Of a DNA stretch of 64,000 nt, positions 1 to 9,080 are shown one piece after another. The stretch spans positions 1,736,001 to 1,800,000 of the forward strand of contig OZ241383.1 of NCBI GenBank assembly GCA_965200775.1. The letters are read 5' to 3'. A program made the translations under genes and the position numbers. The number at the start of each line of letters is the position of its first letter. The first letter of the stretch is position 1. The DNA is from Poriferisocius sp965200775. GTDB taxonomy: Bacteria > Actinomycetota > Acidimicrobiia > Acidimicrobiales > Bin134. The notes beneath the pieces are model-generated. The model worked only from the letters and a program-made list of their open reading frames with translations, had not been told where the DNA came from and made no database searches.

Positions 1-105
1 GGTGGCGAACCCCAAATGGGACGCGTCCACGGCCAGGCCGTCCTCGGTCACGTTGATCCGGGCCCCAGGAGCCGGCACCCGCTTCACGCAACACAAGATC
101 CTCAC
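1..105 (-). CDS. etfB: Electron transfer flavoprotein beta subunit, N-terminal fragment (runs off left edge)
   Basis: Only the first 35 codons are visible. The peptide begins VRILCCVKRVPAPGARINV and reaches DASHLGFAT, the N-terminal signature of ETF beta subunits. ETF carries electrons from flavin dehydrogenases to the respiratory chain. The gene lies 35 bases downstream of the dimethylglycine-dehydrogenase-like gene on the same strand, so ETF may be that enzyme's acceptor (inference). The GTG start at 105 is preceded by GAGGAG with a six-base spacer. A five-codon ORF (ATG at 119) ends in a TGA that overlaps this GTG. Confidence 0.85.
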   Translation of the reverse strand, partial: MRILCCVKRVPAPGARINVTEDGLAVDASHLGFAT

Positions 106-140
106 GGCTGGCTCCTCATGGGCGGCGTCTCCCTCGGCTC

Positions 141-2672
141 TCAGCTCTTCATCCGGATGTCTTCGGGGTCGAACACCGCTCCGGTGCCGGCCACCCTCAC
201 CGGGAACAGCTCGTTCATGTACATCACCTGGAGGTCGGTGCCCGGCGAGGCCAGCTCCACCGGGAGGTAGGCCATCAGCAAGTGCCTGTCCACCGACGGT
301 CCCGGCCCGGCGCTGGTCACCCACGACACCCGCCCGTGGGAGTCGGTGATGCGCCCGCCGTCGGCAGTGAGGATCGGCTCGTTGCCCCCCTGCATGTAGC
401 GCTTGCGGCCCTGGCTGTCGGTTTGGTCCTCCACCGTGAGCACGCACAGGGCCACCTCGGGGTCGCCCATTTCCCGAGCGGCCAGGTAGGGCTCCTTGCC
501 GATGAACGGGGCTGCTTTCACCTTGGGGCGGGCCAGCCCGGCCTCCAGCGGGTTGTACTCGCTCTCCAGCTCGGCCCCCATGAGCCGGTAGCCCTTCTCC
601 ATCCGACCCGACGTGCCGTACACCCCGCCGCCGGTTGGGCGCAGCCCGTAGTCGGCCCCCACCGTCATGAGTGCGTCCCACAGCGCCGGGCCGTCGTCCC
701 AGGCTGCGTACACCTCCCAGCCGGTGTCGCCCACGTAGGAGATGCGAAACAGCTTGGCCGTCACCGTGCGACCGCCGCAGTCGAGTTCCACGTCCACCAG
801 CGAGCCGTAAGGCGATCCGGCCTGGCTGAGATCGTGATCGGTGAGCGCGCCGATCACGTGGGGGGCGTTCGGCCCCCACACGCCGAGGGTGGTGATCTCG
901 TCGGTGATGTTGGCGAAGCTCACCGACCCGTCGGTGGGAAGCTGGCGGCGAACCCAGAACTCGTCCCGCCCCCCGTCGAACACGCCGGTGACGATGCGAA
1001 CCCGGTCCTCGGCCATCCGCATCATGGTGAGGTCGGAGTGGAAACCGCCGTCGGGGGTCAGCCACGGGGTGTACACGGTGCGGCCCACGGGTACGTCCAC
1101 CTTGTTCACCGCCAGGTAGTCGGCGTAAGCCACCGCGCCCGGCCCGGTCAGCTCGAATATCTGGAATGCGCTGAGGTCGACCATCCCGCAGTTCTCCCGC
1201 AGGTTGAGGTGCTCGGCCACGGTGATGGGGCTCCACCAGCGGGCGTCCCACTCCACCTCCCGGCCCTCCACCTCGTATCGGCTCACCAGGTCGGCGTTGG
1301 ACTCGAACCACTGGGGCCGTTCCCAGGTGCGGGCCTGGAAGAACTCGGCACCCCGTTCCTTTTGGCGGGAGAAGTAGGGGCCGACCCGGAGGTTGCGGCG
1401 GCTCTCCCACTGCTCCTGGGGGTGGACAATGCCGTAGGTCTTGTTGAAGTGCTCGGCGGAGCGGGCCCATATGTGATCGTCGCCCCGCTCCTCGGGGTAG
1501 AAGCGGGACACGTCGGCGCCGTGGACGTCGATCACCCTGGGATAGCCGTGGTGCATCCACTCGGCCACAACCTGGGCCATTCCCGGACCCTCCTTCACCC
1601 AGATGGCGGCTGCCGACCACAGGTTGCGAACCTCGGGCAGCTCCCCAAGGCACGGCATGGCGTCGGGGGTGAGCGAGAGCAGGCCGTTGATGGCGTACTT
1701 GATCTCGGCGTCGCCCAGCATGTCCATCAGGTCGATGGCCTGCTCCATCTGGAGGTCGAAATCGTCGGGGGTGAACGGCATCTCGGTGGGCGACAGGGCG
1801 GCTTCCTCGTTGGAGGGGATCTCGTCGGGGTGGTGGAAGATGGGCCGGTGGGCATACGACCCCACCTCCATCGACCCGGCCGACTGGCGCTCGTAGCAGA
1901 AGGTGTCCATGTCCCGGACGATGGGGTAGCCGATCTCGTTGTTGGTTTCGGCCAGGATGTCGAGCGGCCCCACGTCCACCATCTGGTGAACGGCGGGGAC
2001 CAGCGGGATGGTGGCGCCGGCCATGTTGGCCACCCGGTTCGACCACACCCCGCAGGCGATCACCACGTACTCGGTCTCGATGGTGCCCTTGTCGGTGACC
2101 ACCGCTTTCACGGTGCAGTCGCCGGGGTTCGGACCCTCGGTGGTGATGATGTCGAGAACCTCGGTGTTGGCCACCACGTGGCAGCCCCCCGCCACCGCCT
2201 CGTTTCGCATTTGCGTGCCGGTCTCGAGCGAGTCGACCACCGAGACCGTGGGACAATAGAAACCCTCCAGGATGATGTCGGTGTTGATGAACGGGACAAT
2301 CTCCTTCACCTGCTCGGGGGTGAGCAGGTGGGCCTCGATGCCCCAGGCCACCGCCGAGGTCATGCGACGCTTCAGCTCGTCCACCCGCTCGGGGGTACGG
2401 GCCACCTCGATACCCCCGGAGTCAACCGAAAGGCCCAGGTCGCGGTACTGGTTGGCGCTCTGCTCTCCCAGCAGGCACATCTCCTTGTTGTGATCCACGG
2501 GGAAGATGAAGTTGGAAGCGTGACCGGTGGACCCGCCGGGGTTGGGCAGCGGCCCTTTGTCCAGCAGCACCAAGTCGGTCCAACCCAGCCTGGTTAGGTG
2601 GCCAACCAGGCAGTTGCCCACGATCCCGGCCCCGATCACCACGCATTTTGCCTTCTCGGGGAACTCAGCCAT
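141..2672 (-). CDS. Dimethylglycine/sarcosine dehydrogenase-like flavoprotein with GcvT domain
   Basis: The 843-residue protein starts with a Rossmann FAD-binding motif (VVIGAGIVGNCL) and a DAO-type oxidoreductase half. The second half is a GcvT-like aminomethyltransferase domain with its C-terminal barrel. This order is that of dimethylglycine and sarcosine dehydrogenases, which oxidatively demethylate N-methyl glycines and pass the C1 unit to tetrahydrofolate. A histidine in GSTGHASNF lies where relatives attach FAD covalently. The ATG at 2672 is chosen because GGAGG sits six bases upstream and the FAD motif starts nearby; the frame is open further up but without family resemblance. A folate reductase gene diverges from it and ETF follows it. 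The exact substrate is not determined. Confidence 0.85.
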   Translation of the reverse strand: MAEFPEKAKCVVIGAGIVGNCLVGHLTRLGWTDLVLLDKGPLPNPGGSTGHASNFIFPVDHNKEMCLLGEQSANQYRDLGLSVDSGGIEVARTPERVDELKRRMTSAVAWGIEAHLLTPEQVKEIVPFINTDIILEGFYCPTVSVVDSLETGTQMRNEAVAGGCHVVANTEVLDIITTEGPNPGDCTVKAVVTDKGTIETEYVVIACGVWSNRVANMAGATIPLVPAVHQMVDVGPLDILAETNNEIGYPIVRDMDTFCYERQSAGSMEVGSYAHRPIFHHPDEIPSNEEAALSPTEMPFTPDDFDLQMEQAIDLMDMLGDAEIKYAINGLLSLTPDAMPCLGELPEVRNLWSAAAIWVKEGPGMAQVVAEWMHHGYPRVIDVHGADVSRFYPEERGDDHIWARSAEHFNKTYGIVHPQEQWESRRNLRVGPYFSRQKERGAEFFQARTWERPQWFESNADLVSRYEVEGREVEWDARWWSPITVAEHLNLRENCGMVDLSAFQIFELTGPGAVAYADYLAVNKVDVPVGRTVYTPWLTPDGGFHSDLTMMRMAEDRVRIVTGVFDGGRDEFWVRRQLPTDGSVSFANITDEITTLGVWGPNAPHVIGALTDHDLSQAGSPYGSLVDVELDCGGRTVTAKLFRISYVGDTGWEVYAAWDDGPALWDALMTVGADYGLRPTGGGVYGTSGRMEKGYRLMGAELESEYNPLEAGLARPKVKAAPFIGKEPYLAAREMGDPEVALCVLTVEDQTDSQGRKRYMQGGNEPILTADGGRITDSHGRVSWVTSAGPGPSVDRHLLMAYLPVELASPGTDLQVMYMNELFPVRVAGTGAVFDPEDIRMKS

Positions 2673-2789
2673 GTTGTGCCTCCGCGGTGTCGCTGTCGCT
2701 CGTGTGGGTGCTGAACATGATGCCCGATCCGGCGTCAAACCGGCACGTCAACTCGCCTGTGGGCCTTGCACCCATGGTCCGTATTATGG

Positions 2790-2810
2790 TACAGTTCCGT
2801 CATGCGGAAC
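2790..2810 (+). promoter_or_regulatory. -10 element and inverted repeat over the MTHFR start codon
   Basis: TACAGT at 2790-2795 ends six bases before the ATG at 2802, the spacing of a leaderless actinobacterial promoter. GTTCCG (2794-2799) and CGGAAC (2805-2810) form a perfect six-base inverted repeat with the start codon in its centre. It could be an operator or an mRNA hairpin that hides the start. Confidence 0.4.
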
Positions 2811-3701
2811 AACCTTGCCCCTATTTTGAGGCCTACAAGCATGGGTTCCCCGGAATCGCGGCTCACGAGGGAGCAAAAAAACGTTCAACGGGTGGTTCGC
2901 AACGCCATCTTCGAGATCATCCCGCTGAAGAGTGCGGCAACGGCCATCGAGGCGCTGCCGGCCGACTCCAAGGTGTCGGTGACAGCTTCGGCGGCCAAGG
3001 GGCTCGACGCCACGCTGGAGTTGGCTGAGCAGGTGATTCAGCAGGGTCATCAGACCATCCCCCATCTCTCCGCTCGTCTGGTGAAAGACCGCAGCCACGT
3101 TCGGGACCTGGCCAGCTGGCTGAAGGACCACGGTGTGACCACCGCTTTCGTGATCGGCGGCGACGCCACCGACCCCGGGGAGTATCCCGATGCCCACAGC
3201 TTCCTGCGGGACCTTTTCGAGCACGATCACGGTTTGGGCACCGTCGGGCTGGCTTCCTACCCCGACGGCCACCCTCTCATTGGCGAGGACGACCGCCGTA
3301 CGGCCCTGTACGCCAAGCAGGACCTGCTGGCCGAAGCCGGGATCAAGGGCTATTGCAGCACCCAGATGTGCTTCGACCCCGAGAAGATCATCTCCTGGCT
3401 GAAGAATGAGCGGCTCAGCGGTTTGACCCTGCCGGTTCATCTCGGTGTGGCCGGTGCTGTGGAGCGGGCCACGCTGCTCACCGTCGGCGCCCGGTTGGGT
3501 ATCGGCCAGTCGCTACGCTACCTCCGCAAGAACCGCCGCTCGGTAGCCAGGCTGCTCAGCTCGTCAACCCACGACCCCTACAAGCTGCTCGATCCCATGG
3601 GCAACCAGTTGACCACCCTGGGCATCACCGGCCTGCACATGTTCACCTTCAACCAGGTGGAGGCCACCGCCGTCTGGCGGGACAAAGTCCTAAACGCCTA
3701 A
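2802..3701 (+). CDS. Methylenetetrahydrofolate reductase
   Basis: The 299-residue protein is an FAD-dependent reductase-type TIM barrel. It would reduce 5,10-methylene-THF to 5-methyl-THF. Recognisable family blocks are VSVTASAAKGLDATLELAE near the N-terminus, then the conserved HLSARLVKDRSHV stretch and a C-terminal GLHMFTFNQVEAT. The divergent flavoenzyme would make methylene-THF, so the two are likely linked. The ATG at 2802 is preferred to the upstream TTG (2766) because it lies six bases after a TACAGT -10 hexamer; ATG 2841 is another option. It is not obviously fused to other domains. Confidence 0.85.
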   Translation: MRNNLAPILRPTSMGSPESRLTREQKNVQRVVRNAIFEIIPLKSAATAIEALPADSKVSVTASAAKGLDATLELAEQVIQQGHQTIPHLSARLVKDRSHVRDLASWLKDHGVTTAFVIGGDATDPGEYPDAHSFLRDLFEHDHGLGTVGLASYPDGHPLIGEDDRRTALYAKQDLLAEAGIKGYCSTQMCFDPEKIISWLKNERLSGLTLPVHLGVAGAVERATLLTVGARLGIGQSLRYLRKNRRSVARLLSSSTHDPYKLLDPMGNQLTTLGITGLHMFTFNQVEATAVWRDKVLNA

Positions 3702-3703
3702 CC

Positions 3704-3729
3704 CCCCGCCCCGAAACCCATTAGCGGGG
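3704..3729. terminator. Possible bidirectional terminator hairpin
   Basis: CCCCGC (3704-3709) pairs with GCGGGG (3724-3729) between the convergent MTHFR and Rieske genes. There is no T-tract, so termination is a guess from position. Confidence 0.3.
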
Positions 3730-3750
3730 TTGCCCGGCGATGCTCGGTGG

Positions 3751-4776
3751 TTAGGGCGGGCCGGCTCCCTCGGCTAGGAGGGTGCCGAGGCGGCGGCGCC
3801 ATTCCACCGATGGTCGGTCGGACTGCACGCTGACGGTGGCGGTGAGGTCCATGGGTAGCACGCCTTCGAGCTTCTCCAGCATGGCCTTGTCCTCGGCCCC
3901 TATGGCCAGGTCGAAGGCCATGATCTCCTTGGCGGGCACCGAGAAGTCGTCGTTGCGCCACACCACAAAGTTGAACAGCGAGTTCACGTCGTCAACTGGG
4001 GTGGCCAGCAGCAGCAGGATGTGCTCCAAACCGGACTCGTAAGCGATGGTGCTGCGCACCGAGAACGGCAGCACGAACCCGGTGGTCATGCGACGGTGCA
4101 GCACGTCGTTGTCCTGACCGGTGACGGTCTGGCCGGCGTCGGTGGTGTTGTTGGCGTTCACCTCATATGCGTAGCCCCGGTAGCCGTCGGGCAGATCGCC
4201 CATCTCCAGCGGTGGCACCACCGTCTCCTGGGCCAGGCCGAAGGTGGCGGTGTGTACAAAGGGGAAGTGGGAGAAGTCCATAAAGTTGTCGGTGATGCGG
4301 GTGGCCGACACCGCCCACCGCTGGACCGGGGTGTTGAGCCGCCGGAACCGGGGGTTGTCCTCCTGGGGGATGGCGGGAATCTGCCCAAGGGGTTTACCGG
4401 GGCACAGCCACACCAACCCGTACCGCTCCACCACGTTGACCGGCTCAATGTGGGCCTTGGGCGGGATCGGTGTGCCGGGAACCGACGACGGGACCAGCTC
4501 GCACCGGCCTCCCGCTCCGAACCGCCACCCGTGGTAGGGGCACTCGACACAGCCGTTTACCATGCGGCCGGCCGACAGTGGGGCCTCACGATGGGGGCAG
4601 CGGTCGGGCACCGCTGTTAGCGAACCGTCGTCCGACCTCCAAAGGGCGTAACGGCGACCAAGCACCTGGTAACCGACCGGGCCGGGCGAGACGTCTTCGC
4701 TGGGACCAAGGGGGTGCCATTGATGATCCAGGGCCGGCTGCCCGACGAGCCGGCCGTTGGCGCTGCCTGTTCTCAC
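3751..4776 (-). CDS. Rieske non-heme iron oxygenase, large subunit
   Basis: The 341-residue protein has a Rieske [2Fe-2S] motif, Cys60-x-His62 and Cys79-x2-His82 (CPYHGW). It also has the mononuclear iron site Asp167-x2-His170-x4-His175 (DFSHFPFVH). This is the layout of vanillate demethylase and phthalate-type ring hydroxylases, which need a separate reductase; none is encoded nearby. It diverges from an amidohydrolase gene and may belong to a catabolic set with it. The GTG start at 4776 follows TAGGAT by six bases. The substrate cannot be read from sequence. Confidence 0.85.
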   Translation of the reverse strand: MRTGSANGRLVGQPALDHQWHPLGPSEDVSPGPVGYQVLGRRYALWRSDDGSLTAVPDRCPHREAPLSAGRMVNGCVECPYHGWRFGAGGRCELVPSSVPGTPIPPKAHIEPVNVVERYGLVWLCPGKPLGQIPAIPQEDNPRFRRLNTPVQRWAVSATRITDNFMDFSHFPFVHTATFGLAQETVVPPLEMGDLPDGYRGYAYEVNANNTTDAGQTVTGQDNDVLHRRMTTGFVLPFSVRSTIAYESGLEHILLLLATPVDDVNSLFNFVVWRNDDFSVPAKEIMAFDLAIGAEDKAMLEKLEGVLPMDLTATVSVQSDRPSVEWRRRLGTLLAEGAGPP

Positions 4777-4782
4777 GGGGCG

Positions 4783-4792
4783 ATCCTACCGG
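4783..4792 (-). promoter_or_regulatory. CCGGTAGGAT -10 element for the Rieske gene
   Basis: TAGGAT ends six bases before the GTG at 4776 and is preceded by CCGG. The same CCGGTAG string recurs at five other starts in the window. Confidence 0.5.
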
Positions 4793-4854
4793 CTCGCCTC
4801 ACCCTGTGACCTCCCGGTGCCAGAGCCCAGGTTCCCGGCTGCCCACACCTTGCG

Positions 4855-4864
4855 CCGGTAGGGT
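4855..4864 (+). promoter_or_regulatory. CCGGTAGGGT -10 element for the amidohydrolase gene
   Basis: TAGGGT ends six bases before the GTG at 4871, so the transcript is predicted to start at or next to the start codon. Confidence 0.5.
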
Positions 4865-4870
4865 CGTGGG

Positions 4871-6244
4871 GTGCCCGAGGCCGATTGGGTGATAACCGGC
4901 GACGTCGTGACCATGGACGCGGACCGCTCCATCATCTCGCAGGGAGCGGTGGCCGTAACCGGTGGCGACGTAACCGCTGTCGGCAAGGCCAAAGACCTCC
5001 GAAAACAGTTCCCGGACACCCCGGAGCGAGGATCGCCGGAATCGCTGGTCACCCCTGGGTTCGTCAATGCTCATCAGCACCTCACCGCCGACCGGCTGGT
5101 GGCGTCGGCCATCCCCGACGACCTGCCCCCCGGCGCAGCCATCTTCGAGTGGATCGTGCCCGTCCACGATCACGTCACCGGCGACGACGACGAGCTGTCC
5201 GCCACTCTGGGGCTGCTGGAAGCGGTGGGCAACGGCATCACCACCACCATCGACGCCGGAACCGTGGCCTATCCCGACCGGGTGGCCGATGCGATGGCCG
5301 CGGTGGGCGTGCGGGGGGCCATAGGACGGTGGGGATCGGACACCGACGGCCTGCCCCAGTCCGCTCCGGCCGGCGAGGTGATCGATGCCCACCGAGACCT
5401 TCTGGCCCGGTACCCACCCGGCGGCTTGGTGGAGGCATCGGTCACTCTGGTGGGCCACGACCTGATGACCGACGAGCTGGTGGCGGCAGCGTCCGAATTG
5501 GCTCGCTCCACCGGGCGGCGGCTGAGCTTCCACCTCTCCCCCACCCCCAACGACGCCGCCGACTACCTGGATCGAACCGGGTACCGCCCGCTTGTCCATC
5601 TCAACCGTTTGGGGGTGCTCGGCGCTCATGTGCTGGTGGGCCACGCCGTTCACATCGACGACGCAGAGCGGGAGATCCTGGTGGGTACCGGTACCGCTGT
5701 GGCCTCCTGCCCGTGGGCCTACCTTCGCCTTGGCCAGGGGATGACCGATCGCTTCGCCCACCTCGACCTGTGGTGCCACGGCGGGCGGCTTGCGTTGGGC
5801 TGCGACACCGAGAACGCCGGCGATGCGGTGGACGGGCTGAGAGCCGCAGCCCTGTTCGCCGGGCTCGCCAAGGACACAGCCGCCGACCCCACCGAGTTCA
5901 CCGCTCATCACGCTTTCGAGCTGCTGACCATCGCCGGAGCCGAGGCCGTGGGCATGGCAGACCGCATCGGTTCCCTGGAAGTGGGCAAGGCCGCGGACAT
6001 CGTGGTGATCGACCGCTCCGGGCCCCAGTGGCAGCCGCCCAGCCCCGACCCCATCCTGCAGCTTGTGTGGGCCGGCGGAGGGCGCTCGGTAACCGACGTA
6101 TTCGTCGACGGTCGCCTGGTGGTGGCCGGCGGCCAATGTATGACAGTGGACACCGATTTGGTGTGGGCCGAAGCCCGCCGGGCCGCTCCCCGACTGATAA
6201 CCCGTTCGGGCATCACTCCCGGCTCTCGCTGGCCGCGGAAATGA
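4871..6244 (+). CDS. Amidohydrolase (deaminase/chlorohydrolase type)
   Basis: The 457-residue protein belongs to the metal-dependent amidohydrolase superfamily, the branch with 8-oxoguanine deaminase, guanine deaminase and s-triazine hydrolases. Metal and catalytic ligands can be placed: His68 and His70 (NAHQHL), His221 (SFHLS), His258 (VGHAVH) and Asp312 (GCDTENAG). The C-terminus folds back into the urease-like beta domain (KAADIVVID). It likely removes an amino or halide group from a cyclic substrate in the cytoplasm. The GTG start lies six bases after TAGGGT. VOC and SDR genes follow on the same strand. Confidence 0.8.
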   Translation: MPEADWVITGDVVTMDADRSIISQGAVAVTGGDVTAVGKAKDLRKQFPDTPERGSPESLVTPGFVNAHQHLTADRLVASAIPDDLPPGAAIFEWIVPVHDHVTGDDDELSATLGLLEAVGNGITTTIDAGTVAYPDRVADAMAAVGVRGAIGRWGSDTDGLPQSAPAGEVIDAHRDLLARYPPGGLVEASVTLVGHDLMTDELVAAASELARSTGRRLSFHLSPTPNDAADYLDRTGYRPLVHLNRLGVLGAHVLVGHAVHIDDAEREILVGTGTAVASCPWAYLRLGQGMTDRFAHLDLWCHGGRLALGCDTENAGDAVDGLRAAALFAGLAKDTAADPTEFTAHHAFELLTIAGAEAVGMADRIGSLEVGKAADIVVIDRSGPQWQPPSPDPILQLVWAGGGRSVTDVFVDGRLVVAGGQCMTVDTDLVWAEARRAAPRLITRSGITPGSRWPRK

Positions 6245-6260
6245 GATAGAAAGACAGACC

Positions 6261-6749
6261 ATGGCCGATCCCGCTCCTGTTTACGACGTCCGCCCTCCCG
6301 CTCCTCGCTGGACCCACGTGGCCCTGCGGGTGACAGACATCGACGCCACCATCGACTGGTACACCACCTACACCCCGATGGACCTTCTCGACCGCCGGGA
6401 AGATGAATCCGGCTACGGGGCGTGGTTGGGCCATGGCGACTCCCCTGACTCGCCGTTCATCCTGGTGCTTGCCCAGTTCTTCCCCGAAACCGACCCGTTC
6501 AAGGACGCCCCCATAGCCAAGCTGGCCCCCTTCGCTCACCTAGGGATCGAGCTGACCAGCCGCGAGGAGGTCGAGGCGGCAGCGGCCCGGGGGGAAGCCG
6601 ACGGCTGGCTGCGTATGCCTCCCACCGACATGCCGCCCCCCATCGGCTACATCTGCATGCTGGCCGATCCCGACGGCAACATGGTGGAGTTCTCCCACGA
6701 CCAGGGCGTGTACGCCCACGCTCGCAAGCTGGCCCAACAGCAGAGCTGA
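6261..6749 (+). CDS. VOC (glyoxalase/dioxygenase-fold) family protein
   Basis: The 162-residue protein shows the vicinal-oxygen-chelate pattern: WTHVALRVTDIDATIDWY at the start and a second half with DPDGNMVEFSHD at the end. Members include glyoxalases, extradiol dioxygenases and epimerases, all metal-binding. A His in the first strand, a His in the third (FAHLGIEL) and the Glu of VEFSHD are the likely metal ligands. The gene lies 16 bases after the amidohydrolase and 9 before an SDR, so they are probably one operon. The reaction is unknown. Confidence 0.75.
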   Translation: MADPAPVYDVRPPAPRWTHVALRVTDIDATIDWYTTYTPMDLLDRREDESGYGAWLGHGDSPDSPFILVLAQFFPETDPFKDAPIAKLAPFAHLGIELTSREEVEAAAARGEADGWLRMPPTDMPPPIGYICMLADPDGNMVEFSHDQGVYAHARKLAQQQS

Positions 6750-6758
6750 TCTGCCGGC

Positions 6759-7526
6759 ATGACATCAATGGCAGAACTTCACGACCTGACCGGGCGCGTG
6801 GCGATCGTGACCGGGGGTTCGAGGGGCATCGGACGGTCCATCGTGCAGGTGCTGGCCGAAGCCGGTGCCGACGTGGTGGTCGCCTCCCGCAAGCTCGAGG
6901 CTTGCCAACGCGCCGCCGGTGAAATCGAGGGCGGCACGGGCCGCCGGGCGCTGGCCGTGGCCTTCCACGCCGGCCGATGGAATGACTGCGACCGCCTCCT
7001 GGCCGCCACGCTCGACCACTTCGGTCGCCTCGACATTGTGGTGAACAACGCCGGCATGTCGCCGCTGTACGAAGGGCTCGACACCATCACCGAGGAGCTT
7101 TACGACAAGACCCTCGACGTGAACCTCAAGGGACCGTTCCGGCTGTCGGCCATCTGTGGCACACACATGGCCGAACACGGTGGCGGGTCGATCATCAACG
7201 TGGGCACCGCCGGCTCGCTGGTGGCCAGCACCCGGGAGCTGCCTTATGCCTGCGCCAAATCGGGTCTCAACGCCATGACGGTGGGGATGGCCGAGTACTT
7301 CGCCCCCAAGGTGAGGGTCAACGCCATCCTGCCCGGCCCGTTCCGCACCGACGCCAGCCGAGGCTGGGCCCCGCCCCCGGGAGAGAAGGCCACCTTCGTC
7401 CCGCTCGAACGCATGGGCGAGCCCGACGAGATCGCCCCCCTAGCCCTGCATCTGGCCGGCAACGCATCCAGCTTTACCACCGGGGCCATCATCCGGGTTG
7501 ACGGCGGCGTCACCCGCAAGGTCTGA
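6759..7526 (+). CDS. SDR family NAD(P)-dependent oxidoreductase
   Basis: The 255-residue protein is a classical short-chain dehydrogenase. It has the TGGSRGIG cofactor loop, the NNAG motif, a serine-containing GTAGS strand and the catalytic YACAK (Tyr-x3-Lys). The C-terminus (TTGAIIRVDGGV) is the usual dimer segment. It is the last gene of the amidohydrolase-VOC-SDR group. ATG 6759 is used; ATG 6768 is equally possible. Confidence 0.85.
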   Translation: MTSMAELHDLTGRVAIVTGGSRGIGRSIVQVLAEAGADVVVASRKLEACQRAAGEIEGGTGRRALAVAFHAGRWNDCDRLLAATLDHFGRLDIVVNNAGMSPLYEGLDTITEELYDKTLDVNLKGPFRLSAICGTHMAEHGGGSIINVGTAGSLVASTRELPYACAKSGLNAMTVGMAEYFAPKVRVNAILPGPFRTDASRGWAPPPGEKATFVPLERMGEPDEIAPLALHLAGNASSFTTGAIIRVDGGVTRKV

Positions 7527-7589
7527 CCAACCGCCGCCGCCCAGCCGGCCCCAACAAGGGCCGACCACAACAGAGCGGCCGGGAGCAGG

Positions 7590-8891
7590 TTAGGAGTTGG
7601 CCACCTCGTGCTCAATGCGTTCGGCCAGAACCTCGTGGGCCCACTCGATTCGCGACGGCAAGTGCTCGGAAGGGAACAATCCCTCCGACGGCCGGTAGTC
7701 CTTCAGCACCTGCTTGGCGATGGTGTCCTTGTGTACCTCGGTGGGGCCATCGGCGACCCCGAAGGTAGGGGCCATCGACCACATGTTGGCCAGCGGCATC
7801 TCGTTGGACATACCCAACGAGCCGTGAATCTGCATCGACCGGAAGATCACGTCCATCAGCACCCTGGGTGTGGCCACCTTAACCCCGGCGATGTAAAGCC
7901 GGGCCTTGGAGGTGTCGGACTGGTCGATCTGCCAGGCGGCGTGCAGGACCTGCAGCCGGAACTGCTCGATCTGCACCCATGAGTCGGCGATCATGTGCTG
8001 GACCGCCTGCTTCTCGGCCAAAAGGGAGCCCTTCGTCTCCCGGCTGAGAGCCCGCTCGCACATCATGTCGAAGGCCTTCTTGGCTGTGCCCACCGAGCGC
8101 ATGGCGTGGTGGACCCGGCCCCCGCCCAGCCGAGTCTGGGCGATCTTGAACCCGGTGCCCTCCTCGCCCATGAGGTTCTCGGCGGGAATGCGGCACTCGT
8201 TGAACCTCAGGTAGCTGTGCATCCCCCGGCCGAGGCGCTCGCCCCCCACCCCGACATTGCGAACCAGCTCGAGGCCGGGGGCGTCGTGGGGCACCAGCAG
8301 CATGGATGACCCCCGGTACACCGAAACGTCGGGGTTGGTGATGACCATGGCGATGAGGAACTCGGCCCGGGGGTAGTTGGACGCGAACCACTTTTCCCCG
8401 TTGATAACCCACTCGTCGCCATCCCGGTGAGCGGTGCAGGTGAAGTGGTTGGGGTCGGACCCGCCGGTGGGCTCGGTCATGGAGTAGCACGAGGAGATCT
8501 CCCCGGCCAAGAGCGGCTTCAGGTACCGCTCTTTCTGCTCGTCGTTGCCGTAGTGGGCCAGGATCTCGGCGTTGCCCGAGTCGGGGGCCTGACTCCCGAA
8601 CACCGACGGACCGAACGACGACCGGCCGAGGATCTCGTTCATCAGGGCCAACTTCACCTGCCCGAACCCCATGCCGCCCATCTCCGGTTTCAGGTGGCAG
8701 GCCCACAGCCCCCTGTCCTTGACCTGCTGCTGGAGGCGTCGCAGGTGGGTTTGCACCTCCTCGTCCTTCTTGTCGAACGGTGACCGGCCCCGGAAATAAT
8801 GATCCAGGGGCTCGATCTCGGTGCGCATCAGCTCCGAGAGCCAGTCGAGGTGGTCTTGAAACTCAGGGTCGGTGGAAAAATCCCAGGCCAT
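7590..8891 (-). CDS. Acyl-CoA dehydrogenase
   Basis: The 433-residue protein is a full-length FAD-dependent acyl-CoA dehydrogenase. Family landmarks are CYSMTEPTGGSDP (FAD/substrate loop), GEKWFASNYPRAEF in the beta domain and the C-terminal helical domain ending in the DGPTEVHKDTIAKQ stretch, where the family's R-x-Y/DG-x-x-E segment lies. It would introduce a double bond into a CoA thioester and pass electrons to ETF. It is transcribed alone, convergent with the SDR gene. The ATG lies six bases after TAGGGT. Confidence 0.85.
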   Translation of the reverse strand: MAWDFSTDPEFQDHLDWLSELMRTEIEPLDHYFRGRSPFDKKDEEVQTHLRRLQQQVKDRGLWACHLKPEMGGMGFGQVKLALMNEILGRSSFGPSVFGSQAPDSGNAEILAHYGNDEQKERYLKPLLAGEISSCYSMTEPTGGSDPNHFTCTAHRDGDEWVINGEKWFASNYPRAEFLIAMVITNPDVSVYRGSSMLLVPHDAPGLELVRNVGVGGERLGRGMHSYLRFNECRIPAENLMGEEGTGFKIAQTRLGGGRVHHAMRSVGTAKKAFDMMCERALSRETKGSLLAEKQAVQHMIADSWVQIEQFRLQVLHAAWQIDQSDTSKARLYIAGVKVATPRVLMDVIFRSMQIHGSLGMSNEMPLANMWSMAPTFGVADGPTEVHKDTIAKQVLKDYRPSEGLFPSEHLPSRIEWAHEVLAERIEHEVANS

Positions 8892-9080
8892 ACTCCGACC
8901 CTACCGGCGCCTCGGGGTTCAGGCTCATCCCAAAGCCACGGCTGCCCCTTGCCTGGGCCGCCGCCATCGGACATTTCGCAGGTCGGGTACTGGTAACCCT
9001 TCCCGATGGTCTCGTCCAAACACAGCTGCGTCGCGGTGCCGTAACCTCTCGACTGTCATATCTCTAGCCTTGGAGGGTCC
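8892..9080. promoter_or_regulatory. Divergent intergenic region with a CCGGTAGGGT -10 element
   Basis: On the minus strand CCGGTAGGGT (8907 down to 8898) ends six bases before the acyl-CoA dehydrogenase ATG. On the plus strand the hydrolase gene instead has GGAGGG three bases before its GTG, which implies a leadered transcript. Nothing else is evident. Confidence 0.5.

Noticed and set aside
106..140. Mini-ORF MRSQP before etfB as a copy of the RMKS gene end
   Set aside because: It overlaps the etfB GTG, but the match to the upstream gene end is too short to claim a duplication.
282..2597. 771-codon open frame on the plus strand
   Set aside because: It is antisense to the flavoenzyme gene, has a low-complexity His/Gly/Arg composition and no family resemblance; long shadow frames are common in high-GC DNA.
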